NCBI RefSeq assembly: GCF_024172085.1
Contig: NZ_JAMZDZ010000001.1
Coordinates: 1,736,001-1,800,000 of the forward strand
Source: Hamadaea flava
Lineage (GTDB): Bacteria; Actinomycetota; Actinomycetes; Mycobacteriales; Micromonosporaceae
Length of the DNA: 64,000 nt
Reading direction: 5' to 3'
In this document: positions 1 through 9,290 of the stretch, in pieces
Numbering within the stretch: the first letter of the stretch is position 1
How the letters are laid out: the number at the start of each line of letters is the position of its first letter
Translations under genes and position numbers: made by a program
Notes under the pieces: generated by a model
Database searches by the model: none
What the model saw: the letters and a program-made list of their open reading frames with translations, nothing else
Told to the model about the DNA's origin: nothing

Positions 1-358
1 CGGTCGGCAATTCATAGTGGTACGCCGCCAGCGCCCCCGGAGCCAGCGACCTGACCTGGATCCGGCGCGTCTCGGCGCCCACGCGGTCCTCGACGGTGAA
101 CGCGGCCAGCCACCGGTGCGCTGGGTTGCGTACGACGAGCGACGCCAACGCGGGCCGCCCCCGCTCGACCCGCTCGGGATCGACGGTCCTGCTGAGCTGG
201 ACCGCCGGGCGGAATCGCGCGAGCAGCAACGCCAGCGACACCGCGCCGACGGCGGCACCGCCGATCATCCGCACCACGGCGAACCCTGCGTACTCGCCCA
301 GCAGGTAGCAGCCGATCCCACCGGCGAGCAGGGCCACGCCACGACGCGTGAGCCGCAC
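1..358 (-). CDS. DUF58 domain protein, N-terminal part only
   Basis: Membrane-anchored DUF58 protein cut by the window edge; about 119 residues are visible. It begins VRLTRRGVALLAGG, has two hydrophobic segments (about residues 7-20 and 24-45), then enters the beta-rich region that precedes the DUF58 domain. The GTG start lies two bases after the stop codon of the MoxR ATPase gene, so the two are almost certainly co-translated. DUF58 proteins commonly accompany MoxR AAA ATPases; their substrate is not known here. The C-terminal part lies outside the window. Confidence 0.8.
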   Translation of the reverse strand, partial: MRLTRRGVALLAGGIGCYLLGEYAGFAVVRMIGGAAVGAVSLALLLARFRPAVQLSRTVDPERVERGRPALASLVVRNPAHRWLAAFTVEDRVGAETRRIQVRSLAPGALAAYHYELPT

Positions 359-360
359 GG

Positions 361-1311
361 CTACCGGCCGGCCAGGGCCGTCGGCACCGCCGTGTCGGCC
401 AGCAGTTCGGCCACGATGTCGTCGGCCTGCCGCTGCCGCAGCTCCGCCTCCGGGGTGAGCACCAGCCGATGGTGCAGCACCGGCCGGGCCATGTCCTTCA
501 CGTCGTCCGGGGTCACGAAGTCGCGCCCGTGCGTGGCGGCGAACGCCTGCGCGGCCCGGATCAGCGCGATGCTTCCCCGGGGACTGGCGCCGTACCGCAC
601 ATGCGGGTGCTCCCGGCTCGCCGCGGCCAGCCGGACCGCGTACGAGACGACCTCGGGGTCGACGTGACCGGCCCGCACGGTGGTGATCACCTGTTGAAGT
701 TCGTCGAGGGAGAGCACCGGCTCCAGCCGGTGGGGCGAGATCCCGGCTCGGTCGCCCTGGACGGCCCGGGTCTCGGCGTCATGATCGGGGTAGCCGATGG
801 ACAGTCGCATCAGGAATCGGTCGAGCTGGGCCTCCGGCAGCCGATAGGTGCCTTCCATCTCGATCGGGTTCTGCGTCGCCACGACCATGAAGGGGCGCGG
901 GACGTCGTGGCCCACCGAGTCGACCGTCACCCGGTTCTCCGCCATCACCTCCAGCAGCGCGGCCTGGGTCTTCGGCGTACCGCGGTTGATCTCGTCGGCC
1001 AGCACCACGTGAGCGAAGATCCCGCCCGGGTGGAACTGGAACTGCTCGGTGCTCTGGTGATACACCATCACGCCGGTGATGTCGCTGGGCAGCAGATCCG
1101 GGGTGAACTGGATCCGGTTCCACGCGCCGCCGACACTGGCGGCCAGGCACCGGGCGAGCGTGGTCTTGCCGACGCCGGGCACGTCCTCGATGAGCAGGTG
1201 GCCCTCGGCGAACAGCGTCGTCACGGCCAGCCGCACCGCGTCCGGCTTGCCGTGCAGCACCTGCTGCACGTTGCCGGCGATCAGGTTGTACGCGTCACCG
1301 GGGGCCGTCAT
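361..1311 (-). CDS. MoxR family AAA ATPase
   Basis: MoxR-type AAA+ ATPase of 316 residues, a cytoplasmic chaperone-like ATPase. A Walker A GVGKTTLA follows the start of the AAA core, and a Walker B region ADEINRGTPKTQAALLEVM is present, as expected for the family. The protein starts MTAPGDAYNL at an ATG whose ATGA overlaps the stop codon of the upstream fibronectin-III gene. The following DUF58 gene begins two bases after its stop, so the three genes form one minus-strand operon. The neighbouring EccE gene hints at a link with type VII secretion, but nothing in the sequence proves it. Confidence 0.93.
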   Translation of the reverse strand: MTAPGDAYNLIAGNVQQVLHGKPDAVRLAVTTLFAEGHLLIEDVPGVGKTTLARCLAASVGGAWNRIQFTPDLLPSDITGVMVYHQSTEQFQFHPGGIFAHVVLADEINRGTPKTQAALLEVMAENRVTVDSVGHDVPRPFMVVATQNPIEMEGTYRLPEAQLDRFLMRLSIGYPDHDAETRAVQGDRAGISPHRLEPVLSLDELQQVITTVRAGHVDPEVVSYAVRLAAASREHPHVRYGASPRGSIALIRAAQAFAATHGRDFVTPDDVKDMARPVLHHRLVLTPEAELRQRQADDIVAELLADTAVPTALAGR

Positions 1312-3074
1312 GGCATCGGCACGACGGCGGGGATCAGCGCGCTGCCGGTCCCGCCCTTGATCTGCGACCCGGATCCGTAGCGCGTCACCGCGTACACCGT
1401 GACCGTGATGGCCGCCGTGGTGTTGAAGATGTTGGCGTAGGCGGCCTTCTCGGTCGTCACCGTCTGATCGGGCTGGTCGGGCACCTTCACAACGTAGTGC
1501 ACCAGGGTGGCTCCGTGCAGGGCCGGACGGGCCCAGACCACGGTGATCGGCCGGGTTCCGAACCACACGCTGGGCACCTGCACGGTGATCACCGGCTTCC
1601 CGGCGGCCGGCGAGGGCATCGCGACTCGGACGCCGGTGCCGGGACCGCGGCCGGACCCGTTCTCCGCGGTCACCGTGATGACGTGGGTCGTCCCGTTGGC
1701 CAGGCCGGTCACCGTGGCGGACGTGGCCGAGCCGCCGACCCGGGTCGACCCGCCCGGCCAGGACAGCCGGTACGCCGTCACCGGCGAGCCGTTCGAGGCG
1801 GGCGGCGACCATCGGACGGTCGCGGTACGGTCCCCGGCCGTGGCGGTCACGTTGCGAGGCGCGCCCGGCACGGAGGGCCCGCCGGGTTGGCCCGGCGCGG
1901 TGGTGGTCCCGGTGGTCGGGGTCTGCCTGGGCGGCGTCGACGTCGTGGTCGGGTGTGGCGACGTGCCGCCCACCGCCACCTTGGTCACGACGCCGTTCTC
2001 CCCGTTGACCACCAGCACATGGGTGCCGTCGGCGCCGTCGAGGTAGATGCGGTTGTCCTCGCCCCGGACCGGTTCGGACGTCGTGGCGTCCACCAACGGC
2101 ACCCGGCCGCGGACGACGCCGGAGCTGTCGTAGGTGGTCAGCTCGTTGTTGACCTGATCGAGCACCGCGATGACCTGCGGCGTCGCGACGGGATCGGCGA
2201 AGCGGCCGCCCGGGGGCAGGTCGACGGCCACGGGCTTGGCGACCGGGCGGCTCTGCAGACCGGCCGTGTCGATCAGATGCAGCTTGCCGCGTTCGGGGTC
2301 GACGATCGCGAGCCGGCCGGCGGCCACGCCGCTGGCGACCTGCGCCGTCGAGGGCAGGTCGACGCCGATCGGCACCGCCTTGCCGAGCCCCTCCTTGCCG
2401 AAGGTCTGCAAGGTGTCCGCGGTGGTGTCGACCAGCACCGGTCGATCGTCCACAATCGTCACCGCGCCGGTGTGGCCCTGAGCCGCCTGCGCCACACAGG
2501 TCATCCGGGTCGCGCCGGACGCCAGTTCGCACAGCGAACCGGTGTCGATCCGGTGCAGCCACACCGAACCGTGGCTCGTGACGGCGGGCCGGGACAGCGG
2601 GCCGCCCGCCGGGACCGTCGCGGTCGGATCGCCGAGCCGCACGACCTGACCGGCGTTGCGGTAGACCAGATACGGGCCGCCCGCGACCTCGAGGACCTCC
2701 GGGCGCTCGGTCGCCGGCGGCGTCTGGCTCGCCTCCACGGTCAGCGTCGACTTGTCGAACTCGGTGATCCGGGACCGCCCCACCACGTAGCCCGACTGGT
2801 CGCCCTGCGCCACGAGGCTGCCCGCCTCGCCGCCGGGCACCGAGACCTGGACGTCGACCTGACTGGTCGAGCCGTCGACGTGATACGCGGTCTCCCGGCT
2901 GTCGTTGTAGACCCAGTGGCCCGCCTGGGCGAACTGCAGGTTGCTGGCGGCGGGCGACCGGTCGGTCAGTACCAGCCCGAGCAGACCGGCCGACGCGAGG
3001 ACCAAGACCGCCACCACGAGCCGGGGCCGCATCCCGGCCAGCCTGCCGCGTTCTGGCGTCTCATCCGTGGTCAT
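1308..3074 (-). CDS. Membrane-anchored protein with fibronectin type III domains
   Basis: 588-residue protein with one N-terminal membrane anchor (about residues 17-36, LVVAVLVLASAGLLGLVL) and a large extracytoplasmic part. Residues about 45-370 look like a beta-propeller-style region without recognisable catalytic motifs. A Pro/Thr-rich linker (about 385-410) leads to two C-terminal fibronectin-III-like domains; the first begins APRNVTATAGDRTATVRW. The start MTTDETPERG was chosen because it directly precedes the hydrophobic anchor; an in-frame extension of 81 codons has no protein-like character. It is first in an operon with MoxR and DUF58, divergent from eccE. Function is unknown; a cell-surface role in the type VII secretion neighbourhood is inference. 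Confidence 0.8.
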   Translation of the reverse strand: MTTDETPERGRLAGMRPRLVVAVLVLASAGLLGLVLTDRSPAASNLQFAQAGHWVYNDSRETAYHVDGSTSQVDVQVSVPGGEAGSLVAQGDQSGYVVGRSRITEFDKSTLTVEASQTPPATERPEVLEVAGGPYLVYRNAGQVVRLGDPTATVPAGGPLSRPAVTSHGSVWLHRIDTGSLCELASGATRMTCVAQAAQGHTGAVTIVDDRPVLVDTTADTLQTFGKEGLGKAVPIGVDLPSTAQVASGVAAGRLAIVDPERGKLHLIDTAGLQSRPVAKPVAVDLPPGGRFADPVATPQVIAVLDQVNNELTTYDSSGVVRGRVPLVDATTSEPVRGEDNRIYLDGADGTHVLVVNGENGVVTKVAVGGTSPHPTTTSTPPRQTPTTGTTTAPGQPGGPSVPGAPRNVTATAGDRTATVRWSPPASNGSPVTAYRLSWPGGSTRVGGSATSATVTGLANGTTHVITVTAENGSGRGPGTGVRVAMPSPAAGKPVITVQVPSVWFGTRPITVVWARPALHGATLVHYVVKVPDQPDQTVTTEKAAYANIFNTTAAITVTVYAVTRYGSGSQIKGGTGSALIPAVVPMP

Positions 3075-3204
3075 GGCGGGCCCCCACATCTGCTCCCACA
3101 GCCGGAGTCGATCGTAGGTCGAATTGTGCCCACAGTAGATGATCGCCGGCGCGGGGTGGCAGCATCGTGCCATCGTTCGCCCGGTCGCCTGATCCGGCCG
3201 GATA

Positions 3205-4470
3205 GTGTGGTCCGTGACAGGCGCCGGGTGGGCACAGAGCGCGGAGAACCTCGCGGCCGGGCCGCCGCTGCCCGTCCAGCAGGCGCGCCCGGCCACCGAT
3301 GTGGACGCCGCGCACATCGCTCGGGCGCAGGCGTTGGCCGCACCCAGAGCCGAAGCTCGCGAGGCGGCGTACGCAGCACTGGCCGCCGCTCAGGCCGCTG
3401 CCGCTGCCCCGCCCGCTCCCGTCGAACAGCAGCCGGCAGCCACCGTGCGGCCGAGTCCGGCACCTGCCATCGTGTCACCCGGCGTACGCCGTCCCCGCCG
3501 GGCGGTGCTGGTCCAGATCATGTGCTGGCAGCTCGGGCTGATCGCCGGGGTCGTCGCACTCCGTCAGCCGTGGCCGCTGGCCATCGCGGTGATCACCGTG
3601 GCGGCGGCGTTCATCGCGGTCACCGCGATCCCGGTACGCGGTCGCCGGGCGTACCAGTGGCTTGTGCTTTGGCTCGGTTTCGTACGCCGTGACCGCGACC
3701 GTGACCTGACCGATCAGGCCGGAGCGGCGCTGTTGCGGTTCTTGGCGCCCGAGGCGGTGACCGTCCCGGGTGAGCTGTTCATGGTGAGCCGCGCAGCCGG
3801 AGCGACCGCCGTCCTCCAGCCGACCGGCGAGCCCGGCGCGATTCCGTCCGCCACCGACCTGCTGCCCGGCGCGGGCGAGGCCGTCGCGTTCGCCGTGCAG
3901 GTCGTGCGGCATGCCGGGACCGACCGCAGCCGTCCACCTCGGACCTGGATCGCGCTCGAGGCTAGACGCACGGTCGACGTCCACCGCGATCCGGACGTGC
4001 ACCGCGTCCTCAGCAACGCGGTTCGGCGGGTCCTGCGCCGGCTTCGCCAGGAGGGCCTGCCCGCACGAGTCCTCGTCGAGCACGAGGTGCTCAGTACGCT
4101 CGCGGCGCTGGCGCACGTCAACGCCGGACGCGGCCAGATCCGGGAGACCTGGCGTCATTGGCGCAGCGGGCCGATCACTCAGATCACGTTCCGGATCGGT
4201 GATGCCGCAGCGCTCGCCGATCAGCTGCCGGTCCTGGCGCCCGGGGTCGCTGTCACGCTGGCCGTGACGGCGCACCGGCGACCGGGCCGGGCCGAAGCGG
4301 CGACGGAAGCGGTGGTACGCCTCGCGGCGCTCGATCACGGCGCGGTGGAGAAGGCGGCCGTCGAGTTTGAACGGATCGCCGGCGAGCGCGGGGTCGAGGT
4401 GGAACGTCTGGACGGGCGCCACGGCAAGGGTGTGGCCGCGACGCTGCCGATCGGCGGGCCGGACCGCTGA
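3205..4470 (+). CDS. eccE: Type VII secretion protein EccE-like
   Basis: EccE-like component of an ESX/type VII secretion system, 421 residues from the GTG at 3205 (418 from the in-frame GTG at 3214). An Ala/Pro-rich cytoplasmic N-terminus (about 1-95) precedes two closely spaced transmembrane helices (about 107-145) and a cytoplasmic alpha/beta domain, the usual EccE layout and length. EccE is a membrane subunit of the ESX core complex in mycobacteria. The rest of the ESX locus (EccC, EccD, MycP, WXG100 proteins) is not in this window, so the call rests on architecture and similarity of the membrane segment. Confidence 0.65.
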   Translation: MWSVTGAGWAQSAENLAAGPPLPVQQARPATDVDAAHIARAQALAAPRAEAREAAYAALAAAQAAAAAPPAPVEQQPAATVRPSPAPAIVSPGVRRPRRAVLVQIMCWQLGLIAGVVALRQPWPLAIAVITVAAAFIAVTAIPVRGRRAYQWLVLWLGFVRRDRDRDLTDQAGAALLRFLAPEAVTVPGELFMVSRAAGATAVLQPTGEPGAIPSATDLLPGAGEAVAFAVQVVRHAGTDRSRPPRTWIALEARRTVDVHRDPDVHRVLSNAVRRVLRRLRQEGLPARVLVEHEVLSTLAALAHVNAGRGQIRETWRHWRSGPITQITFRIGDAAALADQLPVLAPGVAVTLAVTAHRRPGRAEAATEAVVRLAALDHGAVEKAAVEFERIAGERGVEVERLDGRHGKGVAATLPIGGPDR

Positions 4471-4546
4471 GGCGGACCGAGTGCCGCGGTCGATCGTGGC
4501 GGCTGAAGGCGAAAACCGGGCGACGCCGGGTCGCATCCCCGGGACA

Positions 4547-5305
4547 ATGGTCGCCGTGGATGAGGTCGAAGTCGTCATCGCGCATGACGAGCGCGCGACC
4601 TTGCGGGTCGGCGAGGTCTTCCTGAAGATCGACGCCGATCGGGCGCGCCTCGATGCCGAGGTCGAGGCGATGACCTTGGCGCCGATCCCGACTCCCCGGA
4701 TCCTGTGGCGAAAGCCGCCCGTGCTCGCCCTCGCTGCCCTTCGCGGCACCACCCTCGGCACGTTGGGCCAGCCGTCGACCGCGTCCCCGGCGGCCTGGGC
4801 GGCGGCGGGAGCCGCCCTCCGATCGCTGCATGACGCACCGCTTCCGCCGTGGCCCGGCCGGAGCGTCGACAAGCTCGCCGCGGACCTCGAGGACGAATGC
4901 GAGTGGCTCCTCGCCAACGAGGTGCTTCCCACCGGCGTGCTTCCCGCAGACGTCGTCACGCACAACCGCCGGATCGCCGAAACCGTGCTGCGGCCGTGGA
5001 CCCCGGCGTTCACGCACGGCGACCTGCACGTGGCCCACGTGTTCGCCGAGGGCGACACGATCACCGGCGTGATCGACTGGTCCGAGGCCGCTCCGGGCGA
5101 CGCCCTCTTCGACCTCGCCAGTCTGACCCTCGGACATCCCGAACGCCTGGACGATGTGCTCGCGGGCTACGGCGACGCCGATCGCGACTTGATCCGCGCG
5201 TGGTGGTCCATGCGCTGCCTGCTGGCGATCCGCTGGCTGGCCGAGCACGGCTTCGACCCGAACGCGCCCGGCTGCGAGATCGACGTGCTGAGAGCCCAGA
5301 TGTAG
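4547..5305 (+). CDS. Aminoglycoside phosphotransferase (APH) family kinase
   Basis: 252-residue APH-fold small-molecule kinase. The catalytic loop HGDLHVAHVF (H157-D159) and the metal-binding IDWSEA (D177) are intact, so the enzyme is probably active. The N-lobe is short (about 30 residues before the hinge), so the protein lies near the lower size limit for the family. The ATG at 4547 is chosen; a GTG at 4556 is a possible alternative. The substrate cannot be read from sequence; members phosphorylate aminoglycosides, choline, homoserine and other amino- or hydroxyl-bearing compounds. Confidence 0.85.
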   Translation: MVAVDEVEVVIAHDERATLRVGEVFLKIDADRARLDAEVEAMTLAPIPTPRILWRKPPVLALAALRGTTLGTLGQPSTASPAAWAAAGAALRSLHDAPLPPWPGRSVDKLAADLEDECEWLLANEVLPTGVLPADVVTHNRRIAETVLRPWTPAFTHGDLHVAHVFAEGDTITGVIDWSEAAPGDALFDLASLTLGHPERLDDVLAGYGDADRDLIRAWWSMRCLLAIRWLAEHGFDPNAPGCEIDVLRAQM

Positions 5306-5310
5306 GACGC

Positions 5311-5471
5311 CTGGCACGACAGGCATTCGGCCGAACCGTGTCACGGGCGTGACACGAGTCAGGCTGCGCAAACGTGCCAGAACGTGCCAGGGCGTCGGGT
5401 GCGGACCAAAGTTCGTACGAATAGGTAACCCCTCGGAATTGTTCGGACGTTTCGTCCGAGCTGTCTGACAG
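5311..5471 (+). promoter_or_regulatory. Repeat-rich control region upstream of the exopolysaccharide operon
   Basis: The 287-base gap before the operon holds several separate symmetric elements. An 18-bp perfect palindrome, GTGTCACGGGCGTGACAC, lies at 5338-5355. Two perfect 10-bp tandem repeats AACGTGCCAG occupy 5371-5390, and an inverted copy CTGGCACG sits at 5311-5318. A hairpin CGGACG-TTT-CGTCCG lies at 5444-5458, and a short palindrome CTGTCTGACAG at 5461-5471. The sites are seen directly; the regulator is unknown. I could not match them to a riboswitch consensus or assign a -35/-10 pair with confidence. Confidence 0.55.
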
Positions 5472-5592
5472 CATCGTCTTCCGACCGACCTTGCCTATTT
5501 GCGTGTCTCGGGAGTTTTGTCGCCCCACCCAGTCATGGGTGCGATGGCGGCTGCCCGACGAACGTCCTCATCCATGTTCGAAGGAGCCCACG

Positions 5593-7755
5593 GTGCGATT
5601 CAGCCGTGCAGTCATTTCTCGTCCGCGCCGGCACGCGGCCCGATGGCTCACCGTGGCCATCGCGGCGGCGCTGGCGATCGTGTCCACGACGGCCAGCCCC
5701 GGTGCCGCACGCCCGAAGTCCCCCACGGGTACGACGGTCGTCGCGCCGTCGATCGTCGGCTATCCGCCGGTCGCCGCACCTCAGACGCCTGCCCCGAACC
5801 CGTTGCCCAAGAAGGGCGGCTCCGTCAAGCTCGACAAGTCCGCTCGCGTCAGCCCGAAGGCCGGCGCGTCGACGCTGGCCACCCCGGCCACCGCGAAGGT
5901 CGCCCTGCGCGCGCTGGTGGTCGCCACCACCAGCGACGATTTCGGCGTGCCGACATGGACCTCGACGCTGGACCAGGTCGGCGCGGCGTACGACGTGCTC
6001 TACACGGCGACCACGCCGCTGGCCGGCACGACGCTGGTGCGGCCGGACGGCACCGGCAAGTACAACGCGATCCTGCTCACCAGCACGATGCTCCTGTACT
6101 CCGACGGCGGCGGATACACCGCCGGGCTGACCGGCGACGAGTGGAACCTGCTGTGGGCGTACGAGCGGGACTACGGGGTTCGCCAGGTCTCGCTCTACGG
6201 CAGCTACGGCAGCTGGCCGGAGGACTACTGCCTGCGCGCGCGTACCGAGGGCAGCGTCGGCGACACCGCCCTGACCGCGACCCTGACGACCGACGGCGCG
6301 GCCGCGCTGGACTACCTCAACCCGGCCGCGAACATCCCGATCCTGCAGTCCTACGTGTATCGCAACCAGCTCGCGGCCGGCTGCGCCGCCCAGCCGGTGC
6401 TGCAGATCGGGTCGGACGTCGTCGGCGTACGCAGCACCTCCACCGACGGACGCGAGCGGATGACCCTCACGTTCACCTCGAACCAGTACCTGCTGCAGGC
6501 CCGCCTGCTGACCTACGGCCTGTTCCGCTGGGCCAGCAAGGATCTGTTCCTCGGCGATCAGCGCCACTACCTCAACATCGACGTGGACGACTGGTTCAAC
6601 ACCTCCGACGAGATGTTGCCGAACGGTCAGCTCAACAGCGACCCGGGCTACCAGATGAGCGGGCACGACGCGTACAACGCGTACCTCCGGCAGACCGGGC
6701 TGCGCAGCTCCTATCCGCTGGCCTCGCAGCTCACCTTCGGCATGGCCATCAACGGCGGCGACGCCAACCTCACGGCCGCTTCCCAGTGCTACCCCACCGG
6801 GGGCATCAATCGGTTGACCTCCACCACCCGCTGCCTGCGCAACAACTTCCGGTGGATCAACCACACGCTGACGCATCCGAAGATGAACTCCACGCCGTAC
6901 GCCACCAACGTGGCCGAGATCAGCCAGAACCTCACCGTCGCCCAGCGGCTCGGGTTGCCGGTCGACCGGACCGTGCTGAAGACGCCCGAGTACTCGGGTC
7001 TGGGCGTCTACAACCCGGACGCCACGAACGACGTCGACCCGCCCACCGACTTCGGGCTGAACGCCTCCAACCCCGACCTGTTGCGCGCCGCCACCGATCT
7101 CGGGGTGAAGTACCTGCACGGCAACATGTCGTTCCCGAGCCACCAGCCGCCCTGCTTCAACTGCGTGATCGCGCATCCGATGGCGCCGAACCTGAGCATC
7201 GTGCCGGACTGGCCCACGAACATCGCGTACTTCTCGACCACGCCCGACGAGGAGACCTACTTCTACAACTCGTTCTACGGGCCGAACGGCAAGTTCCCGT
7301 ACTGGTCGACCAACCTGACCTACAGCCAGATCATCGCGTACGAGACCGATCAGGCGCTGCTGCGGCTCGCCGCCGGGTCGTCCTACACGACCACGTTCCA
7401 CATCGGCAATCTGCGCGACTACGGCAGCGGCCAGACGCTGCTCACCGATTGGGCCCAGCAGCTGCTGGCCAAGTACAGCTCGTACTACTCCGTGCCGGTG
7501 CTCAGCCCTGGCTGGCCCGCCCTGGCCGCCTACGCCCAGGCCCGCACAGCACACTTCGCGCAGCTCAGAGCCGGTGTGGACGCCGTTTACGACGCCGCGA
7601 CCGTCACGGTCACGCTGACGTCGCCCACCGCGGGCACCCTCACGCTGTGCGGCGCGCAGACCGCCGGCGCCACCACCTACGGCAACGACGTCTCGGCACA
7701 GCTCACGCTCGCGGCGAACACGCCGCTCACCGTGTCGATGCGGCCCCGGCTATGA
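5593..7755 (+). CDS. Secreted CE18/Agd3-like exopolysaccharide deacetylase
   Basis: 720-residue secreted polysaccharide deacetylase resembling family CE18 (fungal Agd3), which de-N-acetylates galactosaminogalactan. A Sec signal (RRHAARWLTVAIAAALAIVSTTASPGAA) is followed by a Pro-rich linker and an alpha/beta domain to about residue 300. The catalytic NodB-like domain carries DVDDWF (D330, D332, D333) and NHTLTHP (H424, H428), which fit the metal-binding Asp and HxxxH motifs. A small C-terminal beta domain ends the protein. Start: GTG at 5593 with AAGGAG at 5581-5586; the frame is open further upstream but without protein-like sequence. Its stop overlaps the pelF start (ATGA), so it heads an operon. 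Deacetylation would make the polymer cationic and adhesive (known for Agd3 and PelA). Confidence 0.82.
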   Translation: MRFSRAVISRPRRHAARWLTVAIAAALAIVSTTASPGAARPKSPTGTTVVAPSIVGYPPVAAPQTPAPNPLPKKGGSVKLDKSARVSPKAGASTLATPATAKVALRALVVATTSDDFGVPTWTSTLDQVGAAYDVLYTATTPLAGTTLVRPDGTGKYNAILLTSTMLLYSDGGGYTAGLTGDEWNLLWAYERDYGVRQVSLYGSYGSWPEDYCLRARTEGSVGDTALTATLTTDGAAALDYLNPAANIPILQSYVYRNQLAAGCAAQPVLQIGSDVVGVRSTSTDGRERMTLTFTSNQYLLQARLLTYGLFRWASKDLFLGDQRHYLNIDVDDWFNTSDEMLPNGQLNSDPGYQMSGHDAYNAYLRQTGLRSSYPLASQLTFGMAINGGDANLTAASQCYPTGGINRLTSTTRCLRNNFRWINHTLTHPKMNSTPYATNVAEISQNLTVAQRLGLPVDRTVLKTPEYSGLGVYNPDATNDVDPPTDFGLNASNPDLLRAATDLGVKYLHGNMSFPSHQPPCFNCVIAHPMAPNLSIVPDWPTNIAYFSTTPDEETYFYNSFYGPNGKFPYWSTNLTYSQIIAYETDQALLRLAAGSSYTTTFHIGNLRDYGSGQTLLTDWAQQLLAKYSSYYSVPVLSPGWPALAAYAQARTAHFAQLRAGVDAVYDAATVTVTLTSPTAGTLTLCGAQTAGATTYGNDVSAQLTLAANTPLTVSMRPRL

Positions 7756-9290
7756 AGATCGCGCTCGTCTCGGAGGGGACCTACCCGTACGCGGTCGGCG
7801 GCGTCAGCACCTGGTGCGACCAGCTGATCCGCGGGTTCCCCGAATACCGGTGGGACATGGTGGCACTCACCGTGGACGGCACCGAACGACCGCTGTGGAG
7901 CACCCCGGCCAACCTCGACGCACTGCACCGGATACCGGTCTGGGGCTCGAGGCGGCCGGGGCGGGCTCCGGCCGGCGCCCAGGCCGAGCGGTTCGCCGCC
8001 GCGTACGAGACGCTGCTCGCGGCGATGCTGACGCCACCGGAGATCCGCTCCAGCGCGACAGCGGTGTGGCAAAGCCGGTTCCTGCTGGGTTTGCGGGCGG
8101 TCTACGACTTCGCGACGGCCGGCGGCGACCCGTACGCCGCCGTCACCACGAACCAGTCCATCAGCCAGCTCCTCGACGCCGCCCGGAAGCTGCGCGGCTG
8201 GGAGCTGGAGCTGGCCGAGGCGGCGTACGCCGCCGACGTCCTCGGTCACCTGCTGCGTCCGCTGGCCGCCGCGCCGCCGCGCTGCGATCTCGTCCATGCC
8301 TCCATGAACGGGTTGAGCATGCTGGTGGCGATGGCCGCCAAGTGGCGCGACGGCACCCCGGTCGTCATGAGCGAGCACGGCATCTACCTGCGTGAGCGGT
8401 ATCTCGAGTACATGGACTGCGACGCGCCGCCCGCGGTGCGGACACTGCTGCTGGGGTTCTTCCGCTCGCTGGCCGCGGCCGGTTACCTGATCTCGGACGT
8501 GCTCGCCCCGCATTCGGACTACAACCGGCGCTGGCAGCATCAGTTCGGCGCCGACCCGGACCGGATCTGGACCATGTACAACGGCGTCGAACTCGATCAG
8601 TTCCCGGTCGCCGAGGGCGAACCGGCCGAGCCGACGGTCGTCTACCTCGGCCGGATCAATCCGCTCAAGGACGTGCACACGCTCATCCGGGCGTTCGCCA
8701 CCGTGCGTACCCGGGTTCGGGGCGCCCGGCTGCGCATCTTCGGCGCCGCCGGTCCCGGTGACGAGGCGTACGCGGCGAGCTGCCGGCAGCTGGCCGAAGA
8801 CCTCGGGCTCGCCCGGTGGGTCACGTTCGAGGGTTCGGTGGACTCGCCGGTCACGGCGTACCACGCGGGCACCGTCGTCACCCTGACCAGCATCTCCGAG
8901 GGCTTCCCGGTGGCGGTCGTCGAGGCGATGGCGTGCGGCCGGGCGATGGTCTGCACGAACGTCGGCGGCGTGTCGGAGGCGGTGGCCGACGCCGGTTTCG
9001 TCGTGGCTCCGCGTGACCCGCTGGCCGTCGCCGACGCGCTGACGAAGCTCCTCACCGATCACGGGCTGCGGCGCCGGATGGCGCGGACGGCCCGGGAACG
9101 GGTCACGCAGTGGTTCACGCTGGCCGATTCGCTGCACGCGTATCGGCAGGTATACGAGGCGCTGGTGGCGCAGCCGCATCCGGCTGTCGCGGCACAACAG
9201 CGTCAGCTTCCCGTCGCCACGGTCCGGCCGGCGACCCGGTTACGCGTGATCGGCCGGGTGCCGCTGGCACACATCGAGGAGGTCGCATGA
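7752..9290 (+). CDS. pelF: GT4 glycosyltransferase PelF
   Basis: 512-residue GT4 glycosyltransferase of the PelF type. The N-terminus MKIALVSEGTYPYAVGGVSTW is the characteristic PelF donor-fold opening. The C-terminal Rossmann domain has YLGRINPLKDVHTL and the EX7E motif SISEGFPVAVVEAM (E383, E391). In Pel systems PelF polymerises UDP-N-acetylhexosamine at the cytoplasmic face and works with the membrane protein PelG. Here it overlaps the deacetylase gene upstream and the membrane protein gene downstream by four bases each, strongly indicating a joint assembly role. Confidence 0.92.
   Translation: MKIALVSEGTYPYAVGGVSTWCDQLIRGFPEYRWDMVALTVDGTERPLWSTPANLDALHRIPVWGSRRPGRAPAGAQAERFAAAYETLLAAMLTPPEIRSSATAVWQSRFLLGLRAVYDFATAGGDPYAAVTTNQSISQLLDAARKLRGWELELAEAAYAADVLGHLLRPLAAAPPRCDLVHASMNGLSMLVAMAAKWRDGTPVVMSEHGIYLRERYLEYMDCDAPPAVRTLLLGFFRSLAAAGYLISDVLAPHSDYNRRWQHQFGADPDRIWTMYNGVELDQFPVAEGEPAEPTVVYLGRINPLKDVHTLIRAFATVRTRVRGARLRIFGAAGPGDEAYAASCRQLAEDLGLARWVTFEGSVDSPVTAYHAGTVVTLTSISEGFPVAVVEAMACGRAMVCTNVGGVSEAVADAGFVVAPRDPLAVADALTKLLTDHGLRRRMARTARERVTQWFTLADSLHAYRQVYEALVAQPHPAVAAQQRQLPVATVRPATRLRVIGRVPLAHIEEVA

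Noticed and set aside
1497-3692. Long plus-strand frame opposite the fibronectin-III gene
   Set aside because: Composition is Gly/Arg/Pro shadow-like, and the opposite strand encodes a protein with clear membrane and fibronectin-III features.
5306-5592. c-di-GMP or c-di-AMP riboswitch before the exopolysaccharide operon
   Set aside because: Looked for because Pel is controlled by c-di-GMP, but no GEMM or ydaO core sequence is visible; the palindromes are better read as operators.
5499-9290. 1263-codon frame that would fuse the deacetylase region to PelF
   Set aside because: Its first 750 codons are an Arg/Pro/His-rich shadow of the deacetylase gene; PelF starts at the ATGA overlap at 7752.
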